From the NCBI GenBank assembly GCA_002171315.2, contig NHFS02000043.1, positions 2,370 to 8,615 of the forward strand: DNA of 6,246 nucleotides, written 5' to 3'. Shown in pieces: positions 1 through 5,599 of the stretch; position 1 is the first letter of the stretch; the number at the start of each line of letters is the position of its first letter. The translations under genes and the position numbers were made by a program. Source of the DNA: Euryarchaeota archaeon TMED117. GTDB lineage: Archaea > Thermoplasmatota > Poseidoniia > Poseidoniales > Poseidoniaceae. Under the pieces are notes generated by a model. That model made no database searches, had not been told where the DNA came from, and was given only the letters and a program-made list of their open reading frames with translations.

Positions 1-2
1 TC

Positions 3-575
3 ATCGAAGGCAATAGTCAGTATATTGACTTAGCAAGAGTAGAGTTGACTGAAGGCTTACCAGGAAATACCAAGGGCAAGATTACTAGATTTAGCCATAA
101 CTTAGTGACTTGGGGACTTGGGGTTGATTCAACCATTAAGGCAGAGAAAATGCGCTGGATGGGAAGTATTCGATATGATGTTGGTATTTTAATGGCCATT
201 ATGGCTAATAATCGAAGACATGCAAGCCTATATCTCGATGGCCATAAAATGGAAGACGACTATACATTATTTCTAGTTCAAAATAGTCAGACTGGTGGAT
301 CTCTGTTACCATTAGCCCCTGGAGCGTCTTTAGATGATGGCTTAATGGATATTGGCATATTGAAAAAGATGACAAGGAGGGATATTTTGAAGGCTTTTGG
401 ACTTCTCAAGAAAGAAGGCCGTCATGTATTTCATCCCAGGGTTGTTTACCATCGATTCAAACAATTAAAAATTGAAACTCCTGAACCAACTGCAATAAAC
501 ATTGATGGAGAAAATATAGGTTCAACTCCACTCAATATGGAAGTTCTTGCATCGGAAGTCAAGATTTTTCACTGA
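3..575 (+). CDS. Lipid kinase, DAGK/LCB5/YegS family, C-terminal part (5' end outside window)
   Basis: The frame is open to the left edge, so this is the C-terminal 190 residues of a longer gene; the TTG at 45 is internal, not a start. Visible family features, numbered from the first whole codon, are an IDLARVE strand at 8-14, a VTWGLGVD segment at 35-42 (the 'N.aGiG.Da' region that opens the second domain), GGSLLPLAPGASLDDG ending at 113 (the conserved 'GG..l.P.A.ldDG' lipid-site stretch), and INIDGE at 165-170 with a following P, equivalent to the DGE motif carrying conserved acidic residues in soluble diacylglycerol kinases. The ATP-binding GGDGT domain lies upstream, outside the window. 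Members phosphorylate a lipid hydroxyl with ATP at the inner membrane face. The actual substrate (diacylglycerol, an archaeal ether lipid or a sphingoid base) cannot be told. The stop codon directly abuts that of the convergent minus-strand gene. Confidence 0.85.
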   Translation: MEGNSQYIDLARVELTEGLPGNTKGKITRFSHNLVTWGLGVDSTIKAEKMRWMGSIRYDVGILMAIMANNRRHASLYLDGHKMEDDYTLFLVQNSQTGGSLLPLAPGASLDDGLMDIGILKKMTRRDILKAFGLLKKEGRHVFHPRVVYHRFKQLKIETPEPTAINIDGENIGSTPLNMEVLASEVKIFH

Positions 576-2093
576 TTACATAGAGAAGTCGGAGAAATCA
601 TCATCTCCACTAAAACTACTTTTCTTGGGTTCATCTTCCGGTTCAGGTTCTGCCTTCTTAACGCTCTTACGTTTTCTAACAGTTTTCTTTTTCTTAACAG
701 GAGGAGATGATTTAGTTGCCTTAGGGGCAGTACTAGAGAAGTGCTCTCTCTTCTGTTGCTCAGGTTGACTGCTCACCACGTTGCTAGAGAATTGTTCCCT
801 TCTAGATTCTTTCGGCGGAGGAGTCCAAGCAGGTTTAGGTTCCTCTTGGTAAGAATAATCCGTATCATCAGAATCGGTTGTTGCTGCCGCTCTATCCATT
901 TCAATTGATTCATTAGTGGCGACCACCGAAGAGGATTCGCCACCAAATTCAGAGGTTGAACCTTGAGAAGGCCCTGATGAAAGCACGCTGTCTAAATCAA
1001 AACCTGAAATCTCACTTTCTGGTTTTTTAGATTTTTTTGGTGGTTTCGATTTATTCTCTTCCCTTGATTCCATTTCAATTTGCTTTTTCCTTTCTTTAGG
1101 AGAAATCATGCCCATCGCTTTAGACCTACGTAAATCGGATGCGACCTTCTTTATCTTATCCATTCCTTCCTTTCCAAGTAAAGTCTTCATCGTTGTTTTA
1201 GCACCTTGTAATACAAATAATTGTGATAGAATAAAGAGACCAAAACCGCCCCCAACTCCAACGATTAGGAAGAAGAGAATGTATCCTGCACGACCAAAGA
1301 ATGGAACATCGCCATAAGCCCATTCATCTTTAGAATCGCCATCATCGCTAACAACTGCACCATCAAGTATTATTTTATCGACAAGAACGTAGACACTTTG
1401 TCTATGATTATCCCCTACCACAAGATTACAGTCTGAATCAACGCTATGGCTGAAAGATGCATTGCCGGACTTGTAATATCCTGTTGCAGAGACATTGTTG
1501 ATTGGATTTACGAGGTAGCCTTCAATTGTTACTGGCTGGTGCCACTTATCTAGAGAGCGCATACCATCGTTGATATTCTCGGTAGTTGGAATCAAACCTA
1601 ATACATACCAGTAATCTTCGCTATCTCCATCGATTTCATCCAAGTCTATTGTACCCGCTCTGGTTTGAGGGTCCAATGGCCTAAACCAATCTTCTAGGTC
1701 AACTCGAGCACCATCACCTTCGACTATTTTACTAGCTTCATTGAAAGGCATTGATTGAATTGCCACCGAAGTAGTTACAGCTAATTCGAGGTCTTTAGCA
1801 CCATTTATTGGGTCGTGAGATTCATAAAAATTACTGGCTGCAAGAAAACCGGTAAATGAAACTGGAGAAGAGGAATTAGTAGTAAGATAATTTGATGAAC
1901 CAACCTCGCAACCTACTGGTGAAATATCTTCATAATCAATTGATGAAGAGCCAAGGTCAGAACTAATTGAGGTGCCACTTTGAGAGAAATCAACCTCTAC
2001 TCCATCAGAACCCCAAGATGCGGTTTGAGGACCTAGACATCCGGCTAAGGTCATCAGTGCAAGGAGATAAACCGCTAACACTGCTCTTCGCAT
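576..2093 (-). CDS. Lipobox protein with ectodomain, one membrane helix and a long disordered cytoplasmic tail; family not recognised
   Basis: This is a 505-residue protein I cannot assign to a family. Residues 1-19 form a signal peptide ending in a lipobox (LMTLAGC, C19), so a lipid-anchored or at least exported N-terminus is likely. Residues 20-265 are a serine/aspartate-rich ectodomain with two cysteines (C62, C222) that could pair, and a more ordered-looking block at about 100-245 (DLELAVTTSVAIQSM, WYVLGLIP, KWHQPVTIEGYLV). A single helix spans about 268-297. It is followed by a basic juxtamembrane stretch (300-357) and a Ser/Pro/Glu/Lys-rich tail to 505. The tail holds two copies of RE[Q/H]FSS (432-437, 449-454), a Lys/Arg cluster (467-480) and an acidic-aromatic end (GDDDFSDFSM). 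The ATG at 2093 is chosen because it sits right before the signal peptide. No Shine-Dalgarno precedes it, and a TATA-like box lies about 26 bases upstream, which fits a leaderless transcript. A membrane sensor or scaffold role is only a guess. Confidence 0.8.
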   Translation of the reverse strand: MRRAVLAVYLLALMTLAGCLGPQTASWGSDGVEVDFSQSGTSISSDLGSSSIDYEDISPVGCEVGSSNYLTTNSSSPVSFTGFLAASNFYESHDPINGAKDLELAVTTSVAIQSMPFNEASKIVEGDGARVDLEDWFRPLDPQTRAGTIDLDEIDGDSEDYWYVLGLIPTTENINDGMRSLDKWHQPVTIEGYLVNPINNVSATGYYKSGNASFSHSVDSDCNLVVGDNHRQSVYVLVDKIILDGAVVSDDGDSKDEWAYGDVPFFGRAGYILFFLIVGVGGGFGLFILSQLFVLQGAKTTMKTLLGKEGMDKIKKVASDLRRSKAMGMISPKERKKQIEMESREENKSKPPKKSKKPESEISGFDLDSVLSSGPSQGSTSEFGGESSSVVATNESIEMDRAAATTDSDDTDYSYQEEPKPAWTPPPKESRREQFSSNVVSSQPEQQKREHFSSTAPKATKSSPPVKKKKTVRKRKSVKKAEPEPEDEPKKSSFSGDDDFSDFSM

Positions 2094-2114
2094 AGTAAAG
2101 CAAGAGAGGCTTTA

Positions 2115-2123
2115 GTTTGATAA
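2115..2123 (-). promoter_or_regulatory. Possible TATA box for the lipobox protein gene
   Basis: Read on the minus strand this is TTATCAAAC, centred about 26 bases upstream of the ATG at 2093. That is the usual archaeal TATA-to-start distance if the transcript is leaderless, which agrees with the absence of a ribosome-binding site before this ATG. It is not a strong match to the archaeal consensus, and it overlaps one arm of an inverted repeat at 2116-2136. Confidence 0.3.
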
Positions 2124-2136
2124 CCCTTCTATCAAA
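2116..2136. repeat. 21-bp inverted repeat, 7-bp arms with 7-base spacer
   Basis: The arms tttgata (2116-2122) and tatcaaa (2130-2136) are perfect inverted copies. The dyad overlaps the proposed TATA region upstream of the lipobox protein gene, so it could be an operator for a dimeric repressor. The arms are AT-rich and the match may be chance. Confidence 0.3.
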
Positions 2137-2154
2137 TTGACTTATCAGATCAAT

Positions 2155-2161
2155 AAAAAAA
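2155..2161 (-). terminator. T-run terminator of tRNA-Ser
   Basis: On the minus strand seven consecutive T residues begin 6 bases after the encoded CCA of the tRNA. There is no hairpin before them other than the tRNA itself. Archaeal RNA polymerase commonly terminates at such oligo-T tracts, so this should end the tRNA transcript before the next gene's promoter. Confidence 0.55.
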
Positions 2162-2167
2162 TCCTTT

Positions 2168-2253
2168 TGGCGCAGAGAGAGGGATTCGAACCCCCGTGTC
2201 TGAAAGACAGTGGATTTCAAGTCCACCGCACTACCGAGCTATGCGATCTCTGC
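2168..2253 (-). tRNA. trnS(uga): tRNA-Ser (anticodon UGA), CCA encoded
   Basis: The cloverleaf can be folded by eye on the minus strand. The 7-bp acceptor stem is GCAGAGA/TCTCTGC with discriminator G at 2171. T is at position 8, and the D arm has a GCA/TGC stem with a GG in the loop. The anticodon stem is GTGGA/TCCAC with loop CTTGAAA, giving anticodon TGA. A class II variable arm follows (TGTCT/AGACA with loop TTC), then a T arm GGGGG/CCCTC with loop TTCGAAT and one G-T pair. The long variable arm, G discriminator and anticodon all agree on serine, decoding UCN codons such as UCA. CCA follows the discriminator directly (2170-2168). The gene is 83 bases without CCA, has no intron, and lies between the cox/sco cluster and the lipobox protein gene. 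Confidence 0.96.
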
Positions 2254-2273
2254 ACTATGCCATCCCAGAGGTT

Positions 2274-2281
2274 CTAATATG
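2274..2281 (-). promoter_or_regulatory. TATA-like box for tRNA-Ser
   Basis: Minus-strand CATATTAG is centred about 24-25 bases before the first base of the mature tRNA, the expected place for an archaeal TATA box. It sits in the 52-base gap after the sco stop codon, which has no obvious T-run of its own, so read-through from the oxidase cluster is also possible. Confidence 0.4.
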
Positions 2282-2305
2282 ATTGATTTTCCCCTAGAAA
2301 GGATT

Positions 2306-3877
2306 CTAATTATCTTCTTCATTCGGCTTACTGCGTACGTTAATTGCAATTGCAGCAGCTCCTAATGAGATTAACGCCACAGCGAAAGTTAAGCCGGGTG
2401 TTTCTTCACTGGTATCGATTAAGCCTTCAAGTTCGGCTAAGGTTTCGATGTCTTCAATAAAGTCTGAAGGATTCCAATTATCTCCTGTCCATGCGACTCT
2501 TGGTTTGCGCTCGCTGTCCAAAATAAAGGTAGTAGTGGAATGCCCAACTGTATATTTTTCCTCGACTTCAACTGCCACACATGACAACATTGTATCCTCT
2601 GGCCATTCATATCCCTGATCGCACATACAATGTTTCCCTGAACCAGAGCTCATCTCCCAACCATGGCCATCACAAACTTGGTTACTTTGTTGGTCTATCA
2701 TGCTTTGAACTGCACCTGGAATTGGAATATCTGAGTCAGCAGTAGTATTTCTTGCCCACGCGATATATTGTGATTCTTCGACTGAGTCAACACCAAGTTG
2801 GGAATATTCCCAAGAAATACTAGAATCATTCCATGTGTGCAATTCCCAATACCAAGACCAGTTGTCCAATGCAGGGTCTTCATCGTTAAAGGAGGAGAAA
2901 AAGTGACCGAATTGTGGGTGATTGGAAGATGAATAGTTTATCCCTGCTCCATCAAATGCTCCAATTGTCAAGTGCCAAGCAGTAATACTATCCTCATCCA
3001 AAACATGAGTTTCAGAAGTGTTATCTGGATAAACTATCGACATACTAAAACTATCATTATCAGGAGTGGCAAGTAAATTCTCATCAGCATTTGATGCCAT
3101 GTAAGCAATATTTTGGGTTCCAAATTCGTCTATATCGATAAAGTCGACTCCAACATTGGATTCTTGCCAAGATGTTGATGTTTCATTGTATACCATAAAT
3201 TTCCAGTACCATGACCAATCAGAAGGAGATTCAGTACCATTAATTCCCGATATCATATTACCATACACGGAATGAGTAGAATAGTTTAGAGAAATATTGT
3301 TAGCATCTGAAAGAGCATTTGTCAAAGACCATGCGGTTGGTAAAACCATCAGCTCTGATGAGTCGCCCTCGCCATCGACAAAAGTTACCGTTGAGTCGTT
3401 AGACTGATGACCATTCTCCTCTGCAATATGCGCTTCGATGACATTCTTTTGAACTACGAGTCCAAAACTATTCCAGACTTCTTCCATCACTTCTAAATCT
3501 CCAGTCAAGTGTGACCAGTTCGCATCGTGTAGTTCTGCAAAGGCTTTGAGTTGCTCTGGAGTATCGTGTTCTGGGTCTACAGAAATAGACATGAATTCCA
3601 CCTCATCACTATATTCTGATGAAAGGCCATCTTGAACTGACCTCAATGATTGCGTAATCACAGGACAGACATCAGTGCATCTTGTGAAGATGAAAGCGAC
3701 GACTAGAATCTCGCCATTGGAACGATTTAATGTCACATTTTCGCCATCTTGGTCAATTAGAGTGAAATCGGAAACGGCGCCTCGTGATAGTTGATAGCCT
3801 TTGTATGCAGATGTTGAGGGTACCAGCGATACGAGCAAGATGCTGATTAAGAAATAAGCGACTATTCGACTTCTCAT
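2306..3877 (-). CDS. sco1: Sco1/SenC-family copper chaperone with a large internal insertion
   Basis: This 523-residue membrane-anchored protein follows the oxidase subunit genes. Sco proteins bind copper through a CxxxC pair and a distant histidine, and deliver copper to, or reduce thiols of, the CuA site of oxidase subunit II. Here residues 1-24 are a signal peptide or anchor. The Sco fold starts at about 33 (DFTLIDQDGENVTL) and carries TRCTDVCP with C67/C71, then SISVDPEHDTPEQL (97-110) and WSHLTGD (121-127). The C-terminal part of the fold, YTVGHSTTTFILD with H446, comes only at 442-454 and continues to about 482. The C71-H446 gap is 375 residues, against about 87 in human SCO1. The insert (about 150-440) holds two repeats (161-263, 275-378) resembling DUF4430 beta-grasp domains, and a cysteine module (C402, C417, C419, C433). 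A C-terminal helix lies at about 495-515 with a basic, cytoplasmic-looking end. AGGAG lies 8 bases before the ATG. The frame is uninterrupted. Confidence 0.88.
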   Translation of the reverse strand: MRSRIVAYFLISILLVSLVPSTSAYKGYQLSRGAVSDFTLIDQDGENVTLNRSNGEILVVAFIFTRCTDVCPVITQSLRSVQDGLSSEYSDEVEFMSISVDPEHDTPEQLKAFAELHDANWSHLTGDLEVMEEVWNSFGLVVQKNVIEAHIAEENGHQSNDSTVTFVDGEGDSSELMVLPTAWSLTNALSDANNISLNYSTHSVYGNMISGINGTESPSDWSWYWKFMVYNETSTSWQESNVGVDFIDIDEFGTQNIAYMASNADENLLATPDNDSFSMSIVYPDNTSETHVLDEDSITAWHLTIGAFDGAGINYSSSNHPQFGHFFSSFNDEDPALDNWSWYWELHTWNDSSISWEYSQLGVDSVEESQYIAWARNTTADSDIPIPGAVQSMIDQQSNQVCDGHGWEMSSGSGKHCMCDQGYEWPEDTMLSCVAVEVEEKYTVGHSTTTFILDSERKPRVAWTGDNWNPSDFIEDIETLAELEGLIDTSEETPGLTFAVALISLGAAAIAINVRSKPNEEDN

Positions 3878-3885
3878 ACCAAACG

Positions 3886-3890
3886 CTCCT
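3886..3890 (-). promoter_or_regulatory. Shine-Dalgarno site of the sco gene
   Basis: AGGAG on the minus strand stands 8 bases before the ATG at 3877 and fixes that start. The gene can therefore be translated from the long oxidase transcript. Confidence 0.65.
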
Positions 3891-3896
3891 AAAGCG

Positions 3897-3906
3897 TGTA
3901 TATTAG
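3897..3906 (-). promoter_or_regulatory. Possible internal TATA box before sco
   Basis: Minus-strand TAATATA lies in the 39-base gap between subunit IV and sco, centred about 25 bases before the sco ATG. If real it would give a nearly leaderless sco mRNA independent of the oxidase operon. The motif is short and AT-rich by nature, so this is weak evidence. Confidence 0.25.
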
Positions 3907-3916
3907 TACCTGCGTA

Positions 3917-4303
3917 TCATCGTGTGGCATAATCCCAATCAGGAGTACACCATGCAGGTAATTCAGTAACTGCTTCTGGGTTGGAAAGACCAATGCCCCA
4001 AAGCATCAATAATACAAATAATACTGGGAATAAAGCGGTCCTTGTATAGATTCTTGGGTCTCCTCGCAAGTGCATAAAGTAAGCAGCGATTCCATAACCC
4101 TTGATTATTCCAACACCTATAAGAACGCCCCATACCATCAATCTTGTAATCTCTATTTCAGTCCCTGGGATCTTTTCAAAGAAAACAGCACCAACTTCGA
4201 AAAGCGTGAAGAACATCAGTATGATGAAGTTCCAAAAGTAGATGTCTTTGCCTGTTTTATCCAAAAGCCATTTTTCAATTCCACTAACTGCATGTTCACC
4301 CAT
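3917..4303 (-). CDS. Cytochrome c oxidase subunit IV (prokaryotic small-subunit type)
   Basis: This 128-residue protein has three predicted membrane helices at about 22-42, 53-75 and 88-107. The hallmark is at 68-82: KGYGIAAYFMHLRGD, matching the 'K..lv..YFMHL' signature of prokaryotic oxidase subunit IV (caa3/CyoD-like). These small subunits help assemble and stabilise the subunit I-III core and have no redox centre. The short C-terminal tail PAWCTPDWD with C119 is not part of the signature. It starts 9 bases after the subunit III stop, with a very strong GAGGTGAT ribosome-binding site 3 bases before the ATG that begins inside the upstream stop codon, so the two genes should be translationally coupled. 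The family is clear from the signature and the neighbours. The symbol varies between systems (ctaF, cyoD), so none is given. Confidence 0.88.
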   Translation of the reverse strand: MGEHAVSGIEKWLLDKTGKDIYFWNFIILMFFTLFEVGAVFFEKIPGTEIEITRLMVWGVLIGVGIIKGYGIAAYFMHLRGDPRIYTRTALFPVLFVLLMLWGIGLSNPEAVTELPAWCTPDWDYATR

Positions 4304-4306
4304 TCA

Positions 4307-4314
4307 ATCACCTC
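4307..4314 (-). promoter_or_regulatory. Strong Shine-Dalgarno of subunit IV overlapping the subunit III stop
   Basis: GAGGTGAT on the minus strand is fully complementary to a typical archaeal 16S rRNA 3' tail (AUCACCUC). Its first two bases are the last two of the subunit III TGA stop codon. The spacer to the ATG is only 3 bases counted from the end of the 8-base match. The arrangement suits terminating ribosomes re-initiating on subunit IV. Confidence 0.75.
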
Positions 4315-5599
4315 AATACAAATAAAATGCTGGGAAAATTACTACCCAAGCCAAATCAACAAAGTGCCAATAAAGACCGAAATATTCGATTCCTTGGCCG
4401 TTGTCCTCATCATATCCAACTGTGTCGGATTTAAATATCAAGTAAAGCATAACCAAAAGACCCATGAATACGTGTAACCCGTGAGCACCTGTAGCAACAT
4501 AAAAGATAGAACCTTGTGGAGACCCGATGTCGAATCCTTCTGCGACTAGATGGCTCCATTCTACAAGTTTCAACACAATAAATAATGAACCCAAAAGAAG
4601 AGTTGCAATCAAATAATTTCTAATCGCTCTCTTCTTATCTGGCAGAACGAAGCGCATGAAATTTGTAGGTGCTTCCCAATTCTTATCCTTAGCAGTCTTC
4701 AATGCTAATACAATAGTGTATGATGAAATAATTAGTGCAAATGTGTTTATTGCTCCAGGCATTAAGGTTGCAACGTCATATCTTAGTAGATCTGAAGCGG
4801 TTGTAACTGACCCTTCAGCCACTCCATAGCAATTATCTCCTTCTTCTGATGCACGGATAGCCCAATCTGTACACCACTCTGTTCTAACACGTAGGTAAGA
4901 AGAGAAGAAAGTTGCGAAGACCATAATCTCAGACATAATAAATACCCAAAGACCAGCCTTTCTGATATGTTCTCCCTCGAAAGGAGCAGAGGTTGCTATT
5001 TGCTCACCATGCCCAATAAATGGTAGATCTTCTTTCCACCAATTAGCAATACCAAGCATAATAAAATTCAAACCGACTAAACTTAGCAATATGTCTCCAA
5101 ATGCAAAGGTGCCTCCTTGAGACATGAGTGCTTTACACGCTACAACAAAACTAGGGAAGCCCATCAAAAACAACATCACACCTAAACTGAAAATAATAGG
5201 TGATGCTGAACCATGATGTTCTTCATGGTCATCATGCCCATGGTCATCATGTTCATCATCGGGTTGTAAGGCATTTACTAAACCTCCAATCCCCATAAAG
5301 ATAGCATAGATACTGAACATAACCAAAATTGTAATTCCAGCAACTCGGTAAGTCAGGAATGAAAGATGGGCTTTTTCCTCTTCGTGATAAAGATGGTCAA
5401 GTTCTTCACTAGTGGTCAAAGGGTCTTCCTTAGCGTCGTGATATGCATGTTTTGCATCATCATAGACCTCGTGCTTTTGATTTGCCACACCTATACCAAG
5501 AGCTGCGAATGCAATTATTCCAATGACAGCAAAGATTCCTGCCATCATAACTGCATGCATCCAAGTGGAGTTTTCCACATGGTTGTTGTGTGCACTCAT
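4313..5599 (-). CDS. coxC: Cytochrome c oxidase subunit III with extra N-terminal membrane hairpin
   Basis: This 428-residue protein has about nine predicted helices. The canonical seven-helix subunit III core runs from about 130 to 428: helices near 134-155, 166-187 (ending NWWKEDL), 215-238 (LWVFIMSEIMVFATFFSSYLR), 282-302, 328-346, 364-389 (FYVATGAHGLHVFMGLLVML) and 405-427 (FGLYWHFVDLAWVVIFPAFY). The SE in helix 3, the GAHGLHV motif and the YWHFVDLAWV end are classic. Subunit III stabilises the subunit I active site and proton uptake and carries no metal itself. Residues 1-110 are an extension absent from ordinary members: a helix at 16-38, a charged His/Glu/Asp-rich loop at 40-84 and a helix at 85-107. 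An HDDHG-type stretch (116-129) joins it to the core. The helix 3-4 loop is long and has C243 and C257. The start overlaps the subunit I stop as ATGA. A GGGGG ribosome-binding site lies 7 bases upstream. Confidence 0.93.
   Translation of the reverse strand: MSAHNNHVENSTWMHAVMMAGIFAVIGIIAFAALGIGVANQKHEVYDDAKHAYHDAKEDPLTTSEELDHLYHEEEKAHLSFLTYRVAGITILVMFSIYAIFMGIGGLVNALQPDDEHDDHGHDDHEEHHGSASPIIFSLGVMLFLMGFPSFVVACKALMSQGGTFAFGDILLSLVGLNFIMLGIANWWKEDLPFIGHGEQIATSAPFEGEHIRKAGLWVFIMSEIMVFATFFSSYLRVRTEWCTDWAIRASEEGDNCYGVAEGSVTTASDLLRYDVATLMPGAINTFALIISSYTIVLALKTAKDKNWEAPTNFMRFVLPDKKRAIRNYLIATLLLGSLFIVLKLVEWSHLVAEGFDIGSPQGSIFYVATGAHGLHVFMGLLVMLYLIFKSDTVGYDEDNGQGIEYFGLYWHFVDLAWVVIFPAFYLY
5224..5251. 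repeat. 15-base tandem duplication in the His/Asp-rich segment of subunit III
   Basis: The 13-base word catggtcatcatg occurs at 5224-5236 and again at 5239-5251, a period of 15 bases or five codons. It encodes the two copies of HDDH(G/E) in subunit III. The coding frame is preserved, so it looks like an in-frame slippage or duplication product that expanded a histidine cluster. Confidence 0.7.

Noticed and set aside
45..575. TTG at 45 as the start of a short + strand gene
   Set aside because: The frame is open to base 3, and the residues before it (IDLARVE) match the kinase family, so the gene simply begins outside the window.
1023..1038. T6 and T7 tracts as a terminator of a separate + strand gene
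   Set aside because: No credible + strand gene ends here. The tracts are the complement of Lys codons (the KSKPPKKSKKP region), though they might still stop read-through from the lipid kinase gene.
2005..2226. Minus-strand open frame of 73 codons over the tRNA
   Set aside because: It runs through the tRNA and into the start of the lipobox protein gene in another frame; it is a chance frame.
2306..3877. Sco gene as a frameshift or assembly chimera of two genes
   Set aside because: A single uninterrupted frame covers both halves of the fold. The insert has the same acidic, Asn/Ser-rich character as the rest, and there is no internal start with a ribosome-binding site.
4070..4477. 135-codon + strand open frame opposite subunits III and IV
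   Set aside because: It is antisense to two well-recognised genes, has a composition typical of a shadow frame, and no promoter or ribosome-binding site.
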